A model generated the notes under the pieces. It worked only from the letters and a program-made list of their open reading frames with translations. It had not been told where the DNA came from and did not search any database. A DNA stretch of 64,000 nucleotides from Actinokineospora alba. GTDB lineage: Bacteria > Actinomycetota > Actinomycetes > Mycobacteriales > Pseudonocardiaceae. Positions 14,947-23,518 of the stretch are shown in pieces. The position numbers and the translations under genes were made by a program. Location of the stretch: contig NZ_SNXU01000001.1 in assembly GCF_004362515.1 (NCBI RefSeq), forward strand, positions 806,001 to 870,000. The letters run 5' to 3'. Within the stretch, counting starts at the first letter, position 1, and each line of letters opens with the position of its first letter.

Positions 14947-17630
14947 TGTTTGTCTCCGTGGGTCGTGTCGGCCAGGTAGCCGAGGGCGAGCAGGTCCGCG
15001 GCCGACTGGGTCGCGCGATACCGCTCCCCGCCGCCCAACTGCCCGAACCAGGGCGCCGAGACCGAGCGCCAGACCGGGATCGGGCGCAGGACGCGGTAGC
15101 GGCGGTAGCCGGCTTCGAGGTGCGCGGGCGGGAGCGACCGGGCGCCGAACCTGGTGGCGGCGGCGGAGAAGACCCGGCCTTCGGGGGTGCCGAAGCGGTC
15201 GAGCTCGGTGCCCTCGGCGAGGACTTCGGGTTCGCCCTCGGCGCTGCCGCCTTCGGGGTAGAGCTCACCGGGCGGCCACGCGTACTCGACGGGGTGGGTG
15301 TCGCGGACGAGGAAGCGCCGGTCCCAGTCCCGCTCGTGCTCGCCGCCGAGCGGGTCGTACCCCTCGGTCAGCGCGGCGGGGGCGGGCGTGCCGTCGGATG
15401 GCGTCACCGGTGCGCGGGTGGTGATGTCGATCAGGGCGGACTCGGGGTGGTCGTCGGCCTCGAACCGCAGACCCGCCGCGTAGTCCAGTTCGGCGTCAGG
15501 CGCCGGGAGCTGGCGTACGGGGTGGCTCGTGGCCTTGGGGAGGTGGCCGATGGGGAACATGTGGACCAGGAACAGGGCAAGCGAGCCGGTCGAGACCGGC
15601 GGCTCGTGATCATGCTGGTCGGGCGCGGGCAGCTCGACGGCGGCGACGAACCCGGCGGGCCGCGATCCACCGGGCTGCTGGGTCGAGGGGCTCGCCCCCT
15701 GCCGTGCCTGGGCGTCCTGCGATCCCGCATGCGGGGGCGGGTGACCGGTGCTGGTCCCGGGAGCGCCCGCCGACGGCGGCTGGTTCGGGTATCCGGCACC
15801 CGTACCGGGAGCGCCCGCAGGCGGCTGCTGGGCCGGGTGACCGGCGCCGAGCCGAGACTGGATGTCCTGAGCGCCACCCGGCTGACCGGGCTGGCCCGAC
15901 CCCAGCCGCGACTGGGCGTCGTGCCCGCCGGGTGCGCCGGTCTGTAGCTGCTGGGCCAGGTTCCGCGACTGGGCATCCTGGTGGTTGCCGGGTTGCTGCG
16001 CGGCGGCCTGACCGCCGGGCGGCTGCCGGTTCGCCTGCTGGGCTCCCGGCGCTCCGCCCATGGGCGGGCTGCCCGCGGGCTGGCCCGCGCCGTACTGGCC
16101 TAGGCCGAGCATTCCGCCGAAGCCTGCCGCTTCCTCCGCCTGCCTGCCCGATCCCTCCTGCCGGACAGGCATTCCCGGGCCCGCACCCGGCCTGCCACGC
16201 TGGTCGGGAACGGGCACCGCGGCGCTCTCCCGGCCCGGTCCGGACTGCGGCTGACGACCGCCACCCGCCGCTGAACCGACACCACCGACCGCACCACCAC
16301 CGAGCACACCGCCGCCTACCGGCCCACCGCCAAGTCCACCCGCGGGCGCGCCGGGGCCCGCGGGCGCGGCGCCCGGAAGCCCCACTCCGGGCGCGTTCGG
16401 GGCCGCCGGTTGACCGGGCAGTGGCTGCGCGGCGGGTGACTGGGCCGGGGCGTCGAGGACGGCGGCGGAGGCGGCTTGCACCGAATCGTTGGCGACCGCG
16501 GGGAAACCTGTCGCCGGGGTAGGGGCGTCGGCGAGTGCGTCCATCGGGAGACGGATCGGGCCGGTGCCCGCGTTGGCGTCGCCGCCGTAGAAGTCGACCA
16601 CGTTCGCCGGGTCCGCGGTCTCGGCAACGGCGTTGGTCGCGCCGTCCGCCGCCTGCATGAGGCCGGGGGCCACCCCCTTGGCTGTCTCCGCGACTCCATG
16701 GGTCGCGTCCGCGACGGTGTCGGTCACGCTGCCCACGGTCTGGCTCACGCCACCGACGGCAGTGTTCGCCACACCGGCGACCGCCTCAGTCACCCCGCCA
16801 ACGGTCTGGCTCACACCACCGACCGCCGTGTCCGCCACGCCGGCGACCGTCCCAGTCACCCCGCTTGTCACCCCGACCGCCGTCTGCGCCAGCCCGTCCA
16901 CCGCGCCACCAGCGGTCCCGACGACACCCGCCGTCAGACCCGTGGCGCTCTGGGCGACACCGCCCACCGTCTCCGTGAGACCCGCCGTCGCGTTCGTGGC
17001 CGTGTCGACCAAAGCGCCGGTGGTGCCGAGGACCGTCTGCCCGAGGCCGTCCACGACCCCGCCGAGCAGCGACCCGCCCTGTGCGCCCGGGTTCGCGTTC
17101 ACCACGTCCCGCACGGCCGACACGTCCTGCCCAGAGGCCGGCTGCACCGCGCTGATCAGGGTGTCCGTGATGGCGGCGACGTTGACCGCCGTCCCCCGGA
17201 TCGCCGTGTCCAAGCCGAGCAGCGCGGTCGGGTTCCCGGCCGCGGCGGCCTGGTTCGCGGCGTCGCTGTTCTTGGCCAGGGCCACCAGGTCGCGGACGAT
17301 CTCGACCTTCGCCGCGCCCACCTGTTCGGCGGCGTGGTCGAGCCGGTCGGCCGCGCCCAGGCAGTCGCGGGCGGTGGCGGTCAGGTAGCCGGTGTCGGGT
17401 GCCACGAACCGGGTCCAGTGGTTCGCCGCGGCCGTTCCGGTCTCGCCTTCGACCGCCGACAGCGTCGTTCGGGCCACCGTGTCGGCGTCGCCGGTGAGGG
17501 TGGACATCTGGGTGCCCGCGTCGCGCCAGGCCTGGGCGGCCTCGCGCATGGCGTCCTCGTCGGCCTGCGGCCAGGTGACGCCCGCGGCCGTGGCGACGGC
17601 GGCGAGTTCGGGGGGCAGTTCGATTCCCAC
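14943..17630 (-). CDS. CpnT-like ESX-associated toxin with C-terminal TNT NAD glycohydrolase domain
   Basis: An 895-residue polymorphic toxin. Residues 1-130 form the helical WXG100-related N-terminal domain seen in CpnT-like proteins (VTWPQADEDAMREAAQAWRD). Residues about 195-340 are Ala/Gly/Val/Thr-rich apolar repeats with a period near 22 (GVADTAVGGVSQTVG and copies). Residues 400-660 are a Pro/Gly/Gln linker with repeated DAQSR phrases. Residues about 764-895 are the TNT domain: YAWPPGELYPEGG, LDRFGTPEGRVFS, RSLPPAHLEAGYRRYRV, PWFGQLGGGERY. TNT domains hydrolyse NAD+. The position where most TNTs have GGGxQY reads GGGERY, so the conserved Gln is Arg. GTG start; operon with WXG and YbaB genes upstream and an immunity candidate downstream. 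Confidence 0.88.
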   Translation of the reverse strand: MGIELPPELAAVATAAGVTWPQADEDAMREAAQAWRDAGTQMSTLTGDADTVARTTLSAVEGETGTAAANHWTRFVAPDTGYLTATARDCLGAADRLDHAAEQVGAAKVEIVRDLVALAKNSDAANQAAAAGNPTALLGLDTAIRGTAVNVAAITDTLISAVQPASGQDVSAVRDVVNANPGAQGGSLLGGVVDGLGQTVLGTTGALVDTATNATAGLTETVGGVAQSATGLTAGVVGTAGGAVDGLAQTAVGVTSGVTGTVAGVADTAVGGVSQTVGGVTEAVAGVANTAVGGVSQTVGSVTDTVADATHGVAETAKGVAPGLMQAADGATNAVAETADPANVVDFYGGDANAGTGPIRLPMDALADAPTPATGFPAVANDSVQAASAAVLDAPAQSPAAQPLPGQPAAPNAPGVGLPGAAPAGPGAPAGGLGGGPVGGGVLGGGAVGGVGSAAGGGRQPQSGPGRESAAVPVPDQRGRPGAGPGMPVRQEGSGRQAEEAAGFGGMLGLGQYGAGQPAGSPPMGGAPGAQQANRQPPGGQAAAQQPGNHQDAQSRNLAQQLQTGAPGGHDAQSRLGSGQPGQPGGAQDIQSRLGAGHPAQQPPAGAPGTGAGYPNQPPSAGAPGTSTGHPPPHAGSQDAQARQGASPSTQQPGGSRPAGFVAAVELPAPDQHDHEPPVSTGSLALFLVHMFPIGHLPKATSHPVRQLPAPDAELDYAAGLRFEADDHPESALIDITTRAPVTPSDGTPAPAALTEGYDPLGGEHERDWDRRFLVRDTHPVEYAWPPGELYPEGGSAEGEPEVLAEGTELDRFGTPEGRVFSAAATRFGARSLPPAHLEAGYRRYRVLRPIPVWRSVSAPWFGQLGGGERYRATQSAADLLALGYLADTTHGDKQ

Positions 17631-17638
17631 GCGTCCCC

Positions 17639-17947
17639 CTACAAGCCGAGTCTGCCGACGTTGTCCTGCTCGCCCTCGGCGTAGGCGGCCGCGTTGCCGG
17701 TGAAGCGCTCGCCGACATCACCCAGTTTCCCGGCGAGACCACCCAATGCGGTGAGCGTCGCGTCGGCGGGGGCGGCGTGGACGGCGCCGAAGCTCTGGCC
17801 GATCGCGTCGGCGCCCCAGCACTCGCCGAGGGCGCTGAGCCGGTCGGCGAGGTCGCGGTGGATGCCGTCGACCCGTTCGGCGAGACCGGCGAACTGGCCG
17901 GCGTTGGTGGCGAGTTCGTCGGCGGAGACGCGGAAACCCTCGGTCAT
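17639..17947 (-). CDS. WXG100-like ESX secretion protein
   Basis: A 102-residue helical-hairpin protein. The start MTEGFRVSADELATNAGQFA overlaps the YbaB stop (ATGA), and a central CWGADAIGQSF gives the turn W-G motif; flanking segments are amphipathic helices (LAERVDGIHRDLADRLSAL and LGGLAGKLGDVGERF). Such proteins are substrates or partners of type VII (ESX) secretion. It lies eight bases before the toxin gene, so it probably acts as an export partner of the toxin, parallel to EsxEF with CpnT. No ESX core secretion genes are in this window. Confidence 0.85.
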   Translation of the reverse strand: MTEGFRVSADELATNAGQFAGLAERVDGIHRDLADRLSALGECWGADAIGQSFGAVHAAPADATLTALGGLAGKLGDVGERFTGNAAAYAEGEQDNVGRLGL

Positions 17948-18369
17948 GAGCGCCCCGATTCGAGCCAGTGGACGTCCTCGAAGCTCTCGTCGTCGATGAC
18001 GGGATCCGGTGTGGTCTCGGCCGGGGTGAGGTCGGCGGTGCCCTTGATCAGCGCCTCCGGGTCGGTGCCCGCGGGCAGGACCGGGGCCACGACGTCGCTC
18101 ATCGCGCGACTCGCCTTGAGGGCGGCGTCGGCCGCGGCGCGGACGATCACGGTGGACAACTCGTGCGGCCGGTAGGTGCGGTACGCGGTGTCGGCGATCT
18201 CCAGGCCGGTCAGCGCGCCCTGCGCCGACACGGTCACCGTGACCAGCCCACACGGGCTGGTCGCCGACTCGCTGATGCCGGCGAGCGCGCGGTGCACGCC
18301 AGCCAGTTGATCACGACTGCGGCGGTAGTCCGCTAGCAGGTCTTCGACCTGGGCTCGGTGGTCGGCCAC
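17944..18369 (-). CDS. YbaB/EbfC family protein
   Basis: A 141-residue protein of the YbaB/EbfC nucleoid-associated fold (helix, beta sheet, helix): QVEDLLADYRRSRDQLAGVH, then GLVTVTVSAQGALTGLEIAD and a long C-terminal helix, plus an acidic tail (PVIDDESFEDVHW). In actinobacteria, YbaB-like genes commonly start ESX-substrate and toxin operons. The GTG start is preceded by GGAGGTGG. Its stop overlaps the next start by four bases. A DNA-binding or a chaperone-like role toward the WXG proteins are both possible. Confidence 0.85.
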   Translation of the reverse strand: MADHRAQVEDLLADYRRSRDQLAGVHRALAGISESATSPCGLVTVTVSAQGALTGLEIADTAYRTYRPHELSTVIVRAAADAALKASRAMSDVVAPVLPAGTDPEALIKGTADLTPAETTPDPVIDDESFEDVHWLESGRS

Positions 18370-18513
18370 CTAAGCCACCTCCGCGTGTAGTCGTCACATT
18401 CGCGCGTTGGACGGTCGGGCGGCGAGCCCGGTTCCCATCCGTTCGGGTGAAACCAGGATCACCGGTTCCGCCACCGCCTAACGAGCGGCGCGCCCGGAGG
18501 ACGCGCATCCCCG

Positions 18514-19083
18514 TCAGTGGAACACTTTGCGCACCAACGCGCGCCGGGGCCCGCGACGCTCGACCAGCTCGAAACCCGCGCCGAGGAACAGGCTCAGGGT
18601 GCCGTGGTAGAGATCGCCCGACCCCTTCTTCTCCCCGGCCGTGTCCACGGGGTAGCCCTCGATGATCCACGCGCCCTGGTCGCGGGCGTGCTCGACCGCC
18701 GCCTCCAGCAGCATCGCGCCGAGTCCGCGCCTGCGCGCGGTGCGGTGGATGAAGAAGCAGGTCACCGCCCAGGTCCCGGCCAGGTCCTCATCCGGGGTGA
18801 CGGGTTCTGCCACCTTGCTCATGGCCAGCCGGACGTAGTCGAGCCGGGGCGCGACGGCGACCCAGCCCACCGGATCGTCACCGTCGAACGCCAGCAGGCC
18901 GACCGGCTTGCCCGAGCACACCCGGGAGTGCAGGAACTCGCGGTTCTGCGCCGAACTCCGGCCGCGCAGGTCCGCGGCGGTCATCAGGAACCAAGTGCAC
19001 CAGCAGCCGCTCTGCGCGCCGTTGGGCCCGAACAGCCGCTCCAGCGCGGGCCAGCTGTCCTGGGTCAGCTCGGCGATCCGCAT
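18514..19083 (-). CDS. GNAT N-acetyltransferase
   Basis: A 189-residue GCN5-related acetyltransferase. The start MRIAELTQDSWPALERLFG is the ATG two bases after the HMG-CoA lyase stop. The N-terminal half has a Cys/Trp-rich stretch (GCWCTWFLM). Motif A is visible as CFFIHRTARRRGLGAMLLEAAVEHA (R-x-x-G-x-G/A for acetyl-CoA pyrophosphate) followed by IIEGYPVD. A tail phrase GAGFELVERRGPRRALVRK is typical. The last gene of a three-gene minus-strand operon. Substrate unknown. Confidence 0.88.
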   Translation of the reverse strand: MRIAELTQDSWPALERLFGPNGAQSGCWCTWFLMTAADLRGRSSAQNREFLHSRVCSGKPVGLLAFDGDDPVGWVAVAPRLDYVRLAMSKVAEPVTPDEDLAGTWAVTCFFIHRTARRRGLGAMLLEAAVEHARDQGAWIIEGYPVDTAGEKKGSGDLYHGTLSLFLGAGFELVERRGPRRALVRKVFH

Positions 19084-19085
19084 GG

Positions 19086-20027
19086 CTACCCGCGCAGTGC
19101 TCGCACGACCCGCGACGGGCTCGGCCTGCCCAGCCGCTCGGCCATCCACGCGCTGGTGTCGGCGAGCTTGTCCAGGTCCACCCCGGTCTCGACGCCGAGG
19201 CCGTCGAGCATCCACACCAGGTCCTCGGTGGCGAGGTTGCCGGTCGCGGACTCGGCGTATGGGCAACCGCCAAGGCCGCCCGCGGACGAGTCGACGGTCG
19301 TGACCCCGAGGCGCAGCGCGGCCAGGGTGTTGGACAGCGCCTGGCCGTAGGTGTCGTGGAAGTGCACGGCGACCGCGTCGACCGGGACGCCGTCGAGCGC
19401 GACGGCCGCGATCACGGCCTCGACCTGGCCGGGCGTGGCGACGCCGATCGTGTCGCCGAGGGAGAGCTGCGAGCAGCCCATGTCCATCAGCCGCTTGCCG
19501 ACCGCGGCGACCTGCTTGGGCTCGACCGAGCCCTCCCAGGGGTCGCCGAAGCACATCGAGACGTAGGCGCGCACGTCCAGGCCCTCGGCGCGGGCGCGGG
19601 TGACGACCGGCTCGAACATCGAGAACTGCTCGTCGAGCGAGCGGTTGAGGTTCTTGTTGGCGAAGGTCTCCGTGGCGCTGCCGAAGATCGCGATGTCGCG
19701 TACGCCCGCCGCGAGGGCACGGTCGAGGCCGCGGTCGTTGGGCACGAGCACCGGGTAGCGGACACCGTCGACCCGCGACAGCGCGGCCAGCAGGTCCTCG
19801 GCGTCGGCCAGCTGCGGCACCCACTTGGGGTGCACGAAGCTGGTCGCCTCCAGGATCGACAGCCCTGCGGCGGCGAGCCGGTCGAGGAACTCGATCTTGA
19901 CGTCGACCGGGACGACCGACTGCTCGTTCTGCAGCCCGTCGCGCGCGCCGACCTCCCAGATGGTCACCCTGGCCGGGAGACCGTCAGCGGGAACGACCGT
20001 CGGCAGACCGACCTCGCACGCGCCCAT
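19086..20027 (-). CDS. Hydroxymethylglutaryl-CoA lyase
   Basis: A 313-residue TIM-barrel enzyme of the DRE-TIM metallolyase family, splitting HMG-CoA into acetyl-CoA and acetoacetate in leucine catabolism. Evidence: WEVGARDGLQNE near the N-terminus (catalytic Arg-Asp-Gly), ATSFVHPKWVPQLAD, DTIGVATPGQV, the metal-binding HFHDTYGQAL, and the glycine-rich loop with cysteine SSAGGLGGCPYAESATGN, all characteristic of this lyase rather than isopropylmalate synthase. Its ATG overlaps the upstream TAA by one base. It suits the surrounding branched-chain acyl-CoA genes. The family symbol is usually mvaB/hmgL; I leave it blank. Confidence 0.92.
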   Translation of the reverse strand: MGACEVGLPTVVPADGLPARVTIWEVGARDGLQNEQSVVPVDVKIEFLDRLAAAGLSILEATSFVHPKWVPQLADAEDLLAALSRVDGVRYPVLVPNDRGLDRALAAGVRDIAIFGSATETFANKNLNRSLDEQFSMFEPVVTRARAEGLDVRAYVSMCFGDPWEGSVEPKQVAAVGKRLMDMGCSQLSLGDTIGVATPGQVEAVIAAVALDGVPVDAVAVHFHDTYGQALSNTLAALRLGVTTVDSSAGGLGGCPYAESATGNLATEDLVWMLDGLGVETGVDLDKLADTSAWMAERLGRPSPSRVVRALRG

Positions 20028-20596
20028 TACCGGCGTCCGCGGGCGTCCCCCGCGTCGGGGAACTGCTGGGTGGCCGGGAAGCCAGGTGCCCCGGGGCGGT
20101 GGAAGTCGTCGTTCGGGTTGTCGTTGACCTCGCGGTAGAGCAGGGTCTGCACCTTCTCGACGTTCGGGATGTCGTCGAAGGTCAGCGGGTCCTGCGCGGA
20201 GGACTCCATGATCAGCGTGCCGCAGCCGACGATCCGGTCGATCAGGCCGTGCTCGAAGCGCACGCTGCTGATCCGCGAGAGCGGGATGTCGATGCCGGTG
20301 CGGTTGACCACGCCGACGCGGTACATCACGCGGTCGGTGGTGACCACGAAGTGGGTGGTGCGCCAGCGGATGAAGGGCGCGATGAACAGCCACGCGATCA
20401 GCAGGACCGCCACCGCGGCGATGATGATCTGCGCGATCATCGCCCACGACAGGTCCTGGACCAGGATGGCGCCCCAGATGGCGAGGCCGATCACGACCGC
20501 CAGGACCAGGTAGGGAAGCAGCAGCATCTTCCAGTGCGGGTGCTTGTGCAGCACGACGCGCTCGCCGTCGCTGAGCAGGTCGTCCGGATATGCCAC
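20027..20596 (-). CDS. PH-domain membrane protein
   Basis: A 189-residue membrane protein with two adjacent transmembrane helices (LLLPYLVLAVVIGLAIWGAI and IAQIIIAAVAVLLIAWLFI) followed by a bacterial PH (YdbS/DUF304-like) domain: TTHFVVTTDRVMYRVG, IPLSRISSVRFEHGLIDRI, GCGTLIMESS. The start is the GTG (VAYPDDLLSDGERVV) because GGGAGG lies six bases upstream; the frame is open 24 codons further. It corresponds to the small membrane protein next to birA in mycobacteria. First gene of the operon with HMG-CoA lyase and GNAT. Role unknown. Confidence 0.87.
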   Translation of the reverse strand: MAYPDDLLSDGERVVLHKHPHWKMLLLPYLVLAVVIGLAIWGAILVQDLSWAMIAQIIIAAVAVLLIAWLFIAPFIRWRTTHFVVTTDRVMYRVGVVNRTGIDIPLSRISSVRFEHGLIDRIVGCGTLIMESSAQDPLTFDDIPNVEKVQTLLYREVNDNPNDDFHRPGAPGFPATQQFPDAGDARGRR

Positions 20597-20675
20597 GGTT
20601 TCCTCCCGATCACTGATGACGCGGCTACCGTACCGGCGCGCGGCTCTCACGCGCGCGGAACGCACCAAACTGTCA

Positions 20676-21482
20676 TCATGCGCCGCGCAGGTGCACCACG
20701 TCGCCCGCCGAGACCGTCTTCGCCGTGCCCGCCGCGTCGACCACGAGCCTGCCGTCGGAGTCGATATCGATGGCGGTGCCCTGCAGGTCGTGGCCCTCGG
20801 GCATCTCCACGCGAACCCGCTGCCCGAGCGTCGAGCAGTGGCTGCGGTACTCGGCGAGCAGCCCGGAGGCGGCCAGGTCGCCCTGGGCGCCCCGCCAGGA
20901 GCGTTCGGCCTCGTCGAAGGCGCGCAGCAGGGCGATGGCGACCTCGGCGCGGTCGGCCGACCCGCCCTCCTCGGCGAGGGACGTCGCGGGCAGCCCGCCC
21001 GGGCCGGGCGGCACGTCGGCGCCCAGCGGGCCGACGTTGAGTCCGATGCCGAGGACCACGGCAGTGTGCTGCCCGCCGTCGACCTCGGCCAACACGCCCG
21101 CGCACTTGCGCATGGACATGCCCGCGAGCAGGTCGTTCGGCCATTTCAGCGACGCCGTCACCCCCGCGTGGCGGGCGGCGCGCACCAGGGCGATGCCTGC
21201 CACGAGTGCGAGCGAGCCGAAGCGGGCCGGGGGCACGCCGTCGGGGCGCAGGAGCACGCTCAGGTAGAGCCCGGAGTCCGGCGGCGACACCCACTCACGG
21301 CTGCGCCGACCGCGCCCGGCGGTCTGCGACTCGGCGATCAGGACCGTCCGGTCGGCCGCGTCGGCGGTGGCCAGCAGGTCGGCGTTGGTCGACCCGGTCG
21401 TGTCCACCACATCGAGTGCCGCGTACGCGCCCGCGGGCGCGACAAGAGCCGCGCGCAGAGCCTCCGCATCGAGAGCTGCCAT
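20676..21482 (-). CDS. birA: Biotin-[acetyl-CoA-carboxylase] ligase
   Basis: A 268-residue biotin protein ligase that activates biotin to biotinyl-5'-AMP and transfers it to the carboxylase lysine. It lacks the N-terminal helix-turn-helix of E. coli BirA, so it is a ligase without repressor function. Visible: VDTTGSTNADLL, the biotinyl-AMP loop ESQTAGRGRRSREWVSP, LKWPNDLL with the catalytic Lys, and the CAGVLAE strand. It is divergent from accD5, part of the carboxylase it serves; the biotin-bearing subunit is encoded at 31021-32805. TACGCT ends seven bases before the ATG, implying a leaderless transcript. Confidence 0.95.
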   Translation of the reverse strand: MAALDAEALRAALVAPAGAYAALDVVDTTGSTNADLLATADAADRTVLIAESQTAGRGRRSREWVSPPDSGLYLSVLLRPDGVPPARFGSLALVAGIALVRAARHAGVTASLKWPNDLLAGMSMRKCAGVLAEVDGGQHTAVVLGIGLNVGPLGADVPPGPGGLPATSLAEEGGSADRAEVAIALLRAFDEAERSWRGAQGDLAASGLLAEYRSHCSTLGQRVRVEMPEGHDLQGTAIDIDSDGRLVVDAAGTAKTVSAGDVVHLRGA

Positions 21483-21489
21483 GCCGATC

Positions 21490-21495
21490 AGCGTA
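21490..21495 (-). promoter_or_regulatory. -10 element for birA
   Basis: On the minus strand TACGCT is followed by seven bases and then the ATG of birA; there is no ribosome-binding site between them. Confidence 0.6.
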
Positions 21496-21639
21496 GATCC
21501 GTTCCCCAGGTCCGGCCTCCGGGACGCGCGGTCATAGAGGGTCGTTCTGTGTCTGCGCCGTTACCCGGTGATGTCGTCCAGCCGACGCGAACGGCGTGAT
21601 GTCGAATACGCCAAGCCCCTCCGACCTGCTCCGGATCGC

Positions 21640-21645
21640 TAGGCT
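21640..21645 (+). promoter_or_regulatory. -10 element for accD5
   Basis: TAGGCT is followed by eight bases and the ATG of the carboxylase beta subunit, so the transcript is probably leaderless. The birA and accD5 promoters share a divergent region of about 170 bp. Confidence 0.6.
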
Positions 21646-21653
21646 GCCGCCTC

Positions 21654-23291
21654 ATGAGCAGCGCGACCGAGCCGATCGGAAAAGCCCCGGTGGACGAGCC
21701 CGATATCCACACCACGGCGGGCAAGCTCGCGGACCTCTATCGCCGCAACGACGAAGCGGTGCACGCGGGGTCGGCGCGGGCGGTGGAGAAGCAGCACGCC
21801 AAGGGCAAGATGACCGCCCGCGAGCGCATCGACATGCTGCTCGACGCGGGTTCGTTCATCGAGCTCGACGAGCTGGCGCGGCACCGGTCGACGAACTTCG
21901 GCCTGGAGAAGAACCGCCCCTACGGGGACGGCGTGGTGACCGGCTACGGCACCGTCGACGGCCGCCCGGTGTGCGTGTTCTCCCAGGACGTGACCGTCTT
22001 CGGCGGCTCGCTCGGCCAGGTGTACGGCGAGAAGATCGTCAAGGTCATGGACCTGGCGATCAAGACCGGCCGCCCGATCATCGGCATCAACGAGGGCGGT
22101 GGCGCGCGCATCCAGGAGGGTGTGGTGTCGCTGGGCCTCTACGGCGAGATCTTCACCCGCAACGTCCGCGCGTCCGGTGTGGTCCCGCAGATCTCGCTGA
22201 TCATGGGCGCGAACGCGGGCGGGCACGTGTACTCCCCGGCGCTGACCGACTTCATCGTGATGGTCGACCAGACCTCGCAGATGTTCATCACCGGCCCGGA
22301 CGTGGTCAAGACCGTCACCGGTGAGGAAGTCACCCTCGAGGAACTCGGCGGCGCGCGCACGCACAACACCAAGTCCGGTGTCGCGCACTACATGGGCGCC
22401 GACGAGGAGGACGCGATCTCCTACGTCAAGGAGCTGCTGTCCTTCCTGCCGTCGAACAACCTGTCCGAGGCGCCGCTGTTCAGCGGGTTCGCCGAGGAGG
22501 GCTCGGTCAACGACAACCTGACCGACACCGACCGCGAACTCGAGACGCTGATCCCGGACTCCGCGAACCAGCCGTACGACATGCACGAGGTGATCACCCG
22601 GGTCGTCGACGACGGCGAGTTCCTGGAGGTCCACCCGCTGTTCGCGCCGAACATCCTGGTCGGCTTCGGCCGGGTCGAGGGGCAGAGCGTCGGCATCGTG
22701 GCCAACCAGCCCACCCAGTTCGCGGGCTGCCTGGACATCGACGCCTCGGAGAAGGCCGCCCGGTTCGTCCGCACCTGCGACGCTTTCAACATCCCGGTGT
22801 TGACCTTCGTCGACGTGCCCGGCTTCCTCCCCGGCACCGACCAGGAGTGGACCGGCATCATCCGCCGCGGCGCGAAGCTCATCTACGCCTACGCCGAGGC
22901 GACGGTCCCGCTGATCACGGTCATCACCCGCAAGGCTTACGGCGGCGCGTACGACGTGATGGGGTCGAAGCACCTCGGCGCGGACATGAACCTGGCCTGG
23001 CCCACCGCCCAGATCGCCGTCATGGGCGCCTCCGGCGCGTCCAACATCCTGCACCGCAAGACCCTCAAAACTGCTATGGACGCGGGCGAGGACGTCGACG
23101 CCCTGCGGGCAAAACTGGACCGCGAGTACGAGGACACCCTGCTCAACCCGTATGTGGCGGCCGAACGCGGCTATGTGGACTCGGTCATCCCGCCGTCCTA
23201 CACCCGCGGCTACGTCGCCCGATCATTGCGCATGCTGCGTGACAAGCGGGAGACTTTGCCTCCCAAGAAGCACGGCAACATCCCGCTGTGA
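21654..23291 (+). CDS. accD5: Acyl-CoA (propionyl/acetyl) carboxylase beta subunit
   Basis: A 545-residue carboxyltransferase subunit that transfers carboxyl from biotin to acyl-CoA, giving methylmalonyl-CoA from propionyl-CoA. Evidence: KMTARERIDMLLDAGSFIE at the N-terminus, the oxyanion-hole segments INEGGGARIQEGVVSLGLYG and, in the C-terminal half, RKAYGGAYDVMGSKHLG; the ending RDKRETLPPKKHGNIPL is typical of the mycobacterial AccD5 group. It is followed at 15 bases by the epsilon subunit gene. The neighbours birA, accE, maf and accA3 support the assignment. Relaxed substrate range (acetyl or propionyl) is common in this family. Confidence 0.95.
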   Translation: MSSATEPIGKAPVDEPDIHTTAGKLADLYRRNDEAVHAGSARAVEKQHAKGKMTARERIDMLLDAGSFIELDELARHRSTNFGLEKNRPYGDGVVTGYGTVDGRPVCVFSQDVTVFGGSLGQVYGEKIVKVMDLAIKTGRPIIGINEGGGARIQEGVVSLGLYGEIFTRNVRASGVVPQISLIMGANAGGHVYSPALTDFIVMVDQTSQMFITGPDVVKTVTGEEVTLEELGGARTHNTKSGVAHYMGADEEDAISYVKELLSFLPSNNLSEAPLFSGFAEEGSVNDNLTDTDRELETLIPDSANQPYDMHEVITRVVDDGEFLEVHPLFAPNILVGFGRVEGQSVGIVANQPTQFAGCLDIDASEKAARFVRTCDAFNIPVLTFVDVPGFLPGTDQEWTGIIRRGAKLIYAYAEATVPLITVITRKAYGGAYDVMGSKHLGADMNLAWPTAQIAVMGASGASNILHRKTLKTAMDAGEDVDALRAKLDREYEDTLLNPYVAAERGYVDSVIPPSYTRGYVARSLRMLRDKRETLPPKKHGNIPL

Positions 23292-23305
23292 ATCAGGAGC
23301 AGCCC

Positions 23306-23515
23306 ATGAGCGACCAACCCCTGCTGCGCGTCGTGCGTGGCACCCCGGATGACGTCGAACTGGCCGCCCTGACGGCGGTGGTCGCGGTCGCGGCCACCGC
23401 TTCGGGGGAGGAAGAGACACCGGCGTCGTCGGCGTGGTCGGCCAGGACGACGTTGGTCCGCAGGCAGTTGGACCATGGCCCTGGTGCTTGGCGGGCTTCG
23501 GGTTTGCCCCGCTGA
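23306..23515 (+). CDS. accE: Acyl-CoA carboxylase epsilon subunit
   Basis: A 69-residue AccE-like subunit which in actinobacteria helps hold alpha and beta subunits together. The family phrase LRVVRGTPDDVELAALTAVV is plain, and the C-terminal WSARTTLVRRQLDHGPGAWR ends in the usual W-R-x-SGLPR. The start is the ATG with AGGAG eight bases before it; an overlapping GTG six codons upstream is less likely. The stop codon TGA is followed within four bases by a tandem repeat array. Confidence 0.9.
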   Translation: MSDQPLLRVVRGTPDDVELAALTAVVAVAATASGEEETPASSAWSARTTLVRRQLDHGPGAWRASGLPR

Positions 23516-23518
23516 TCT

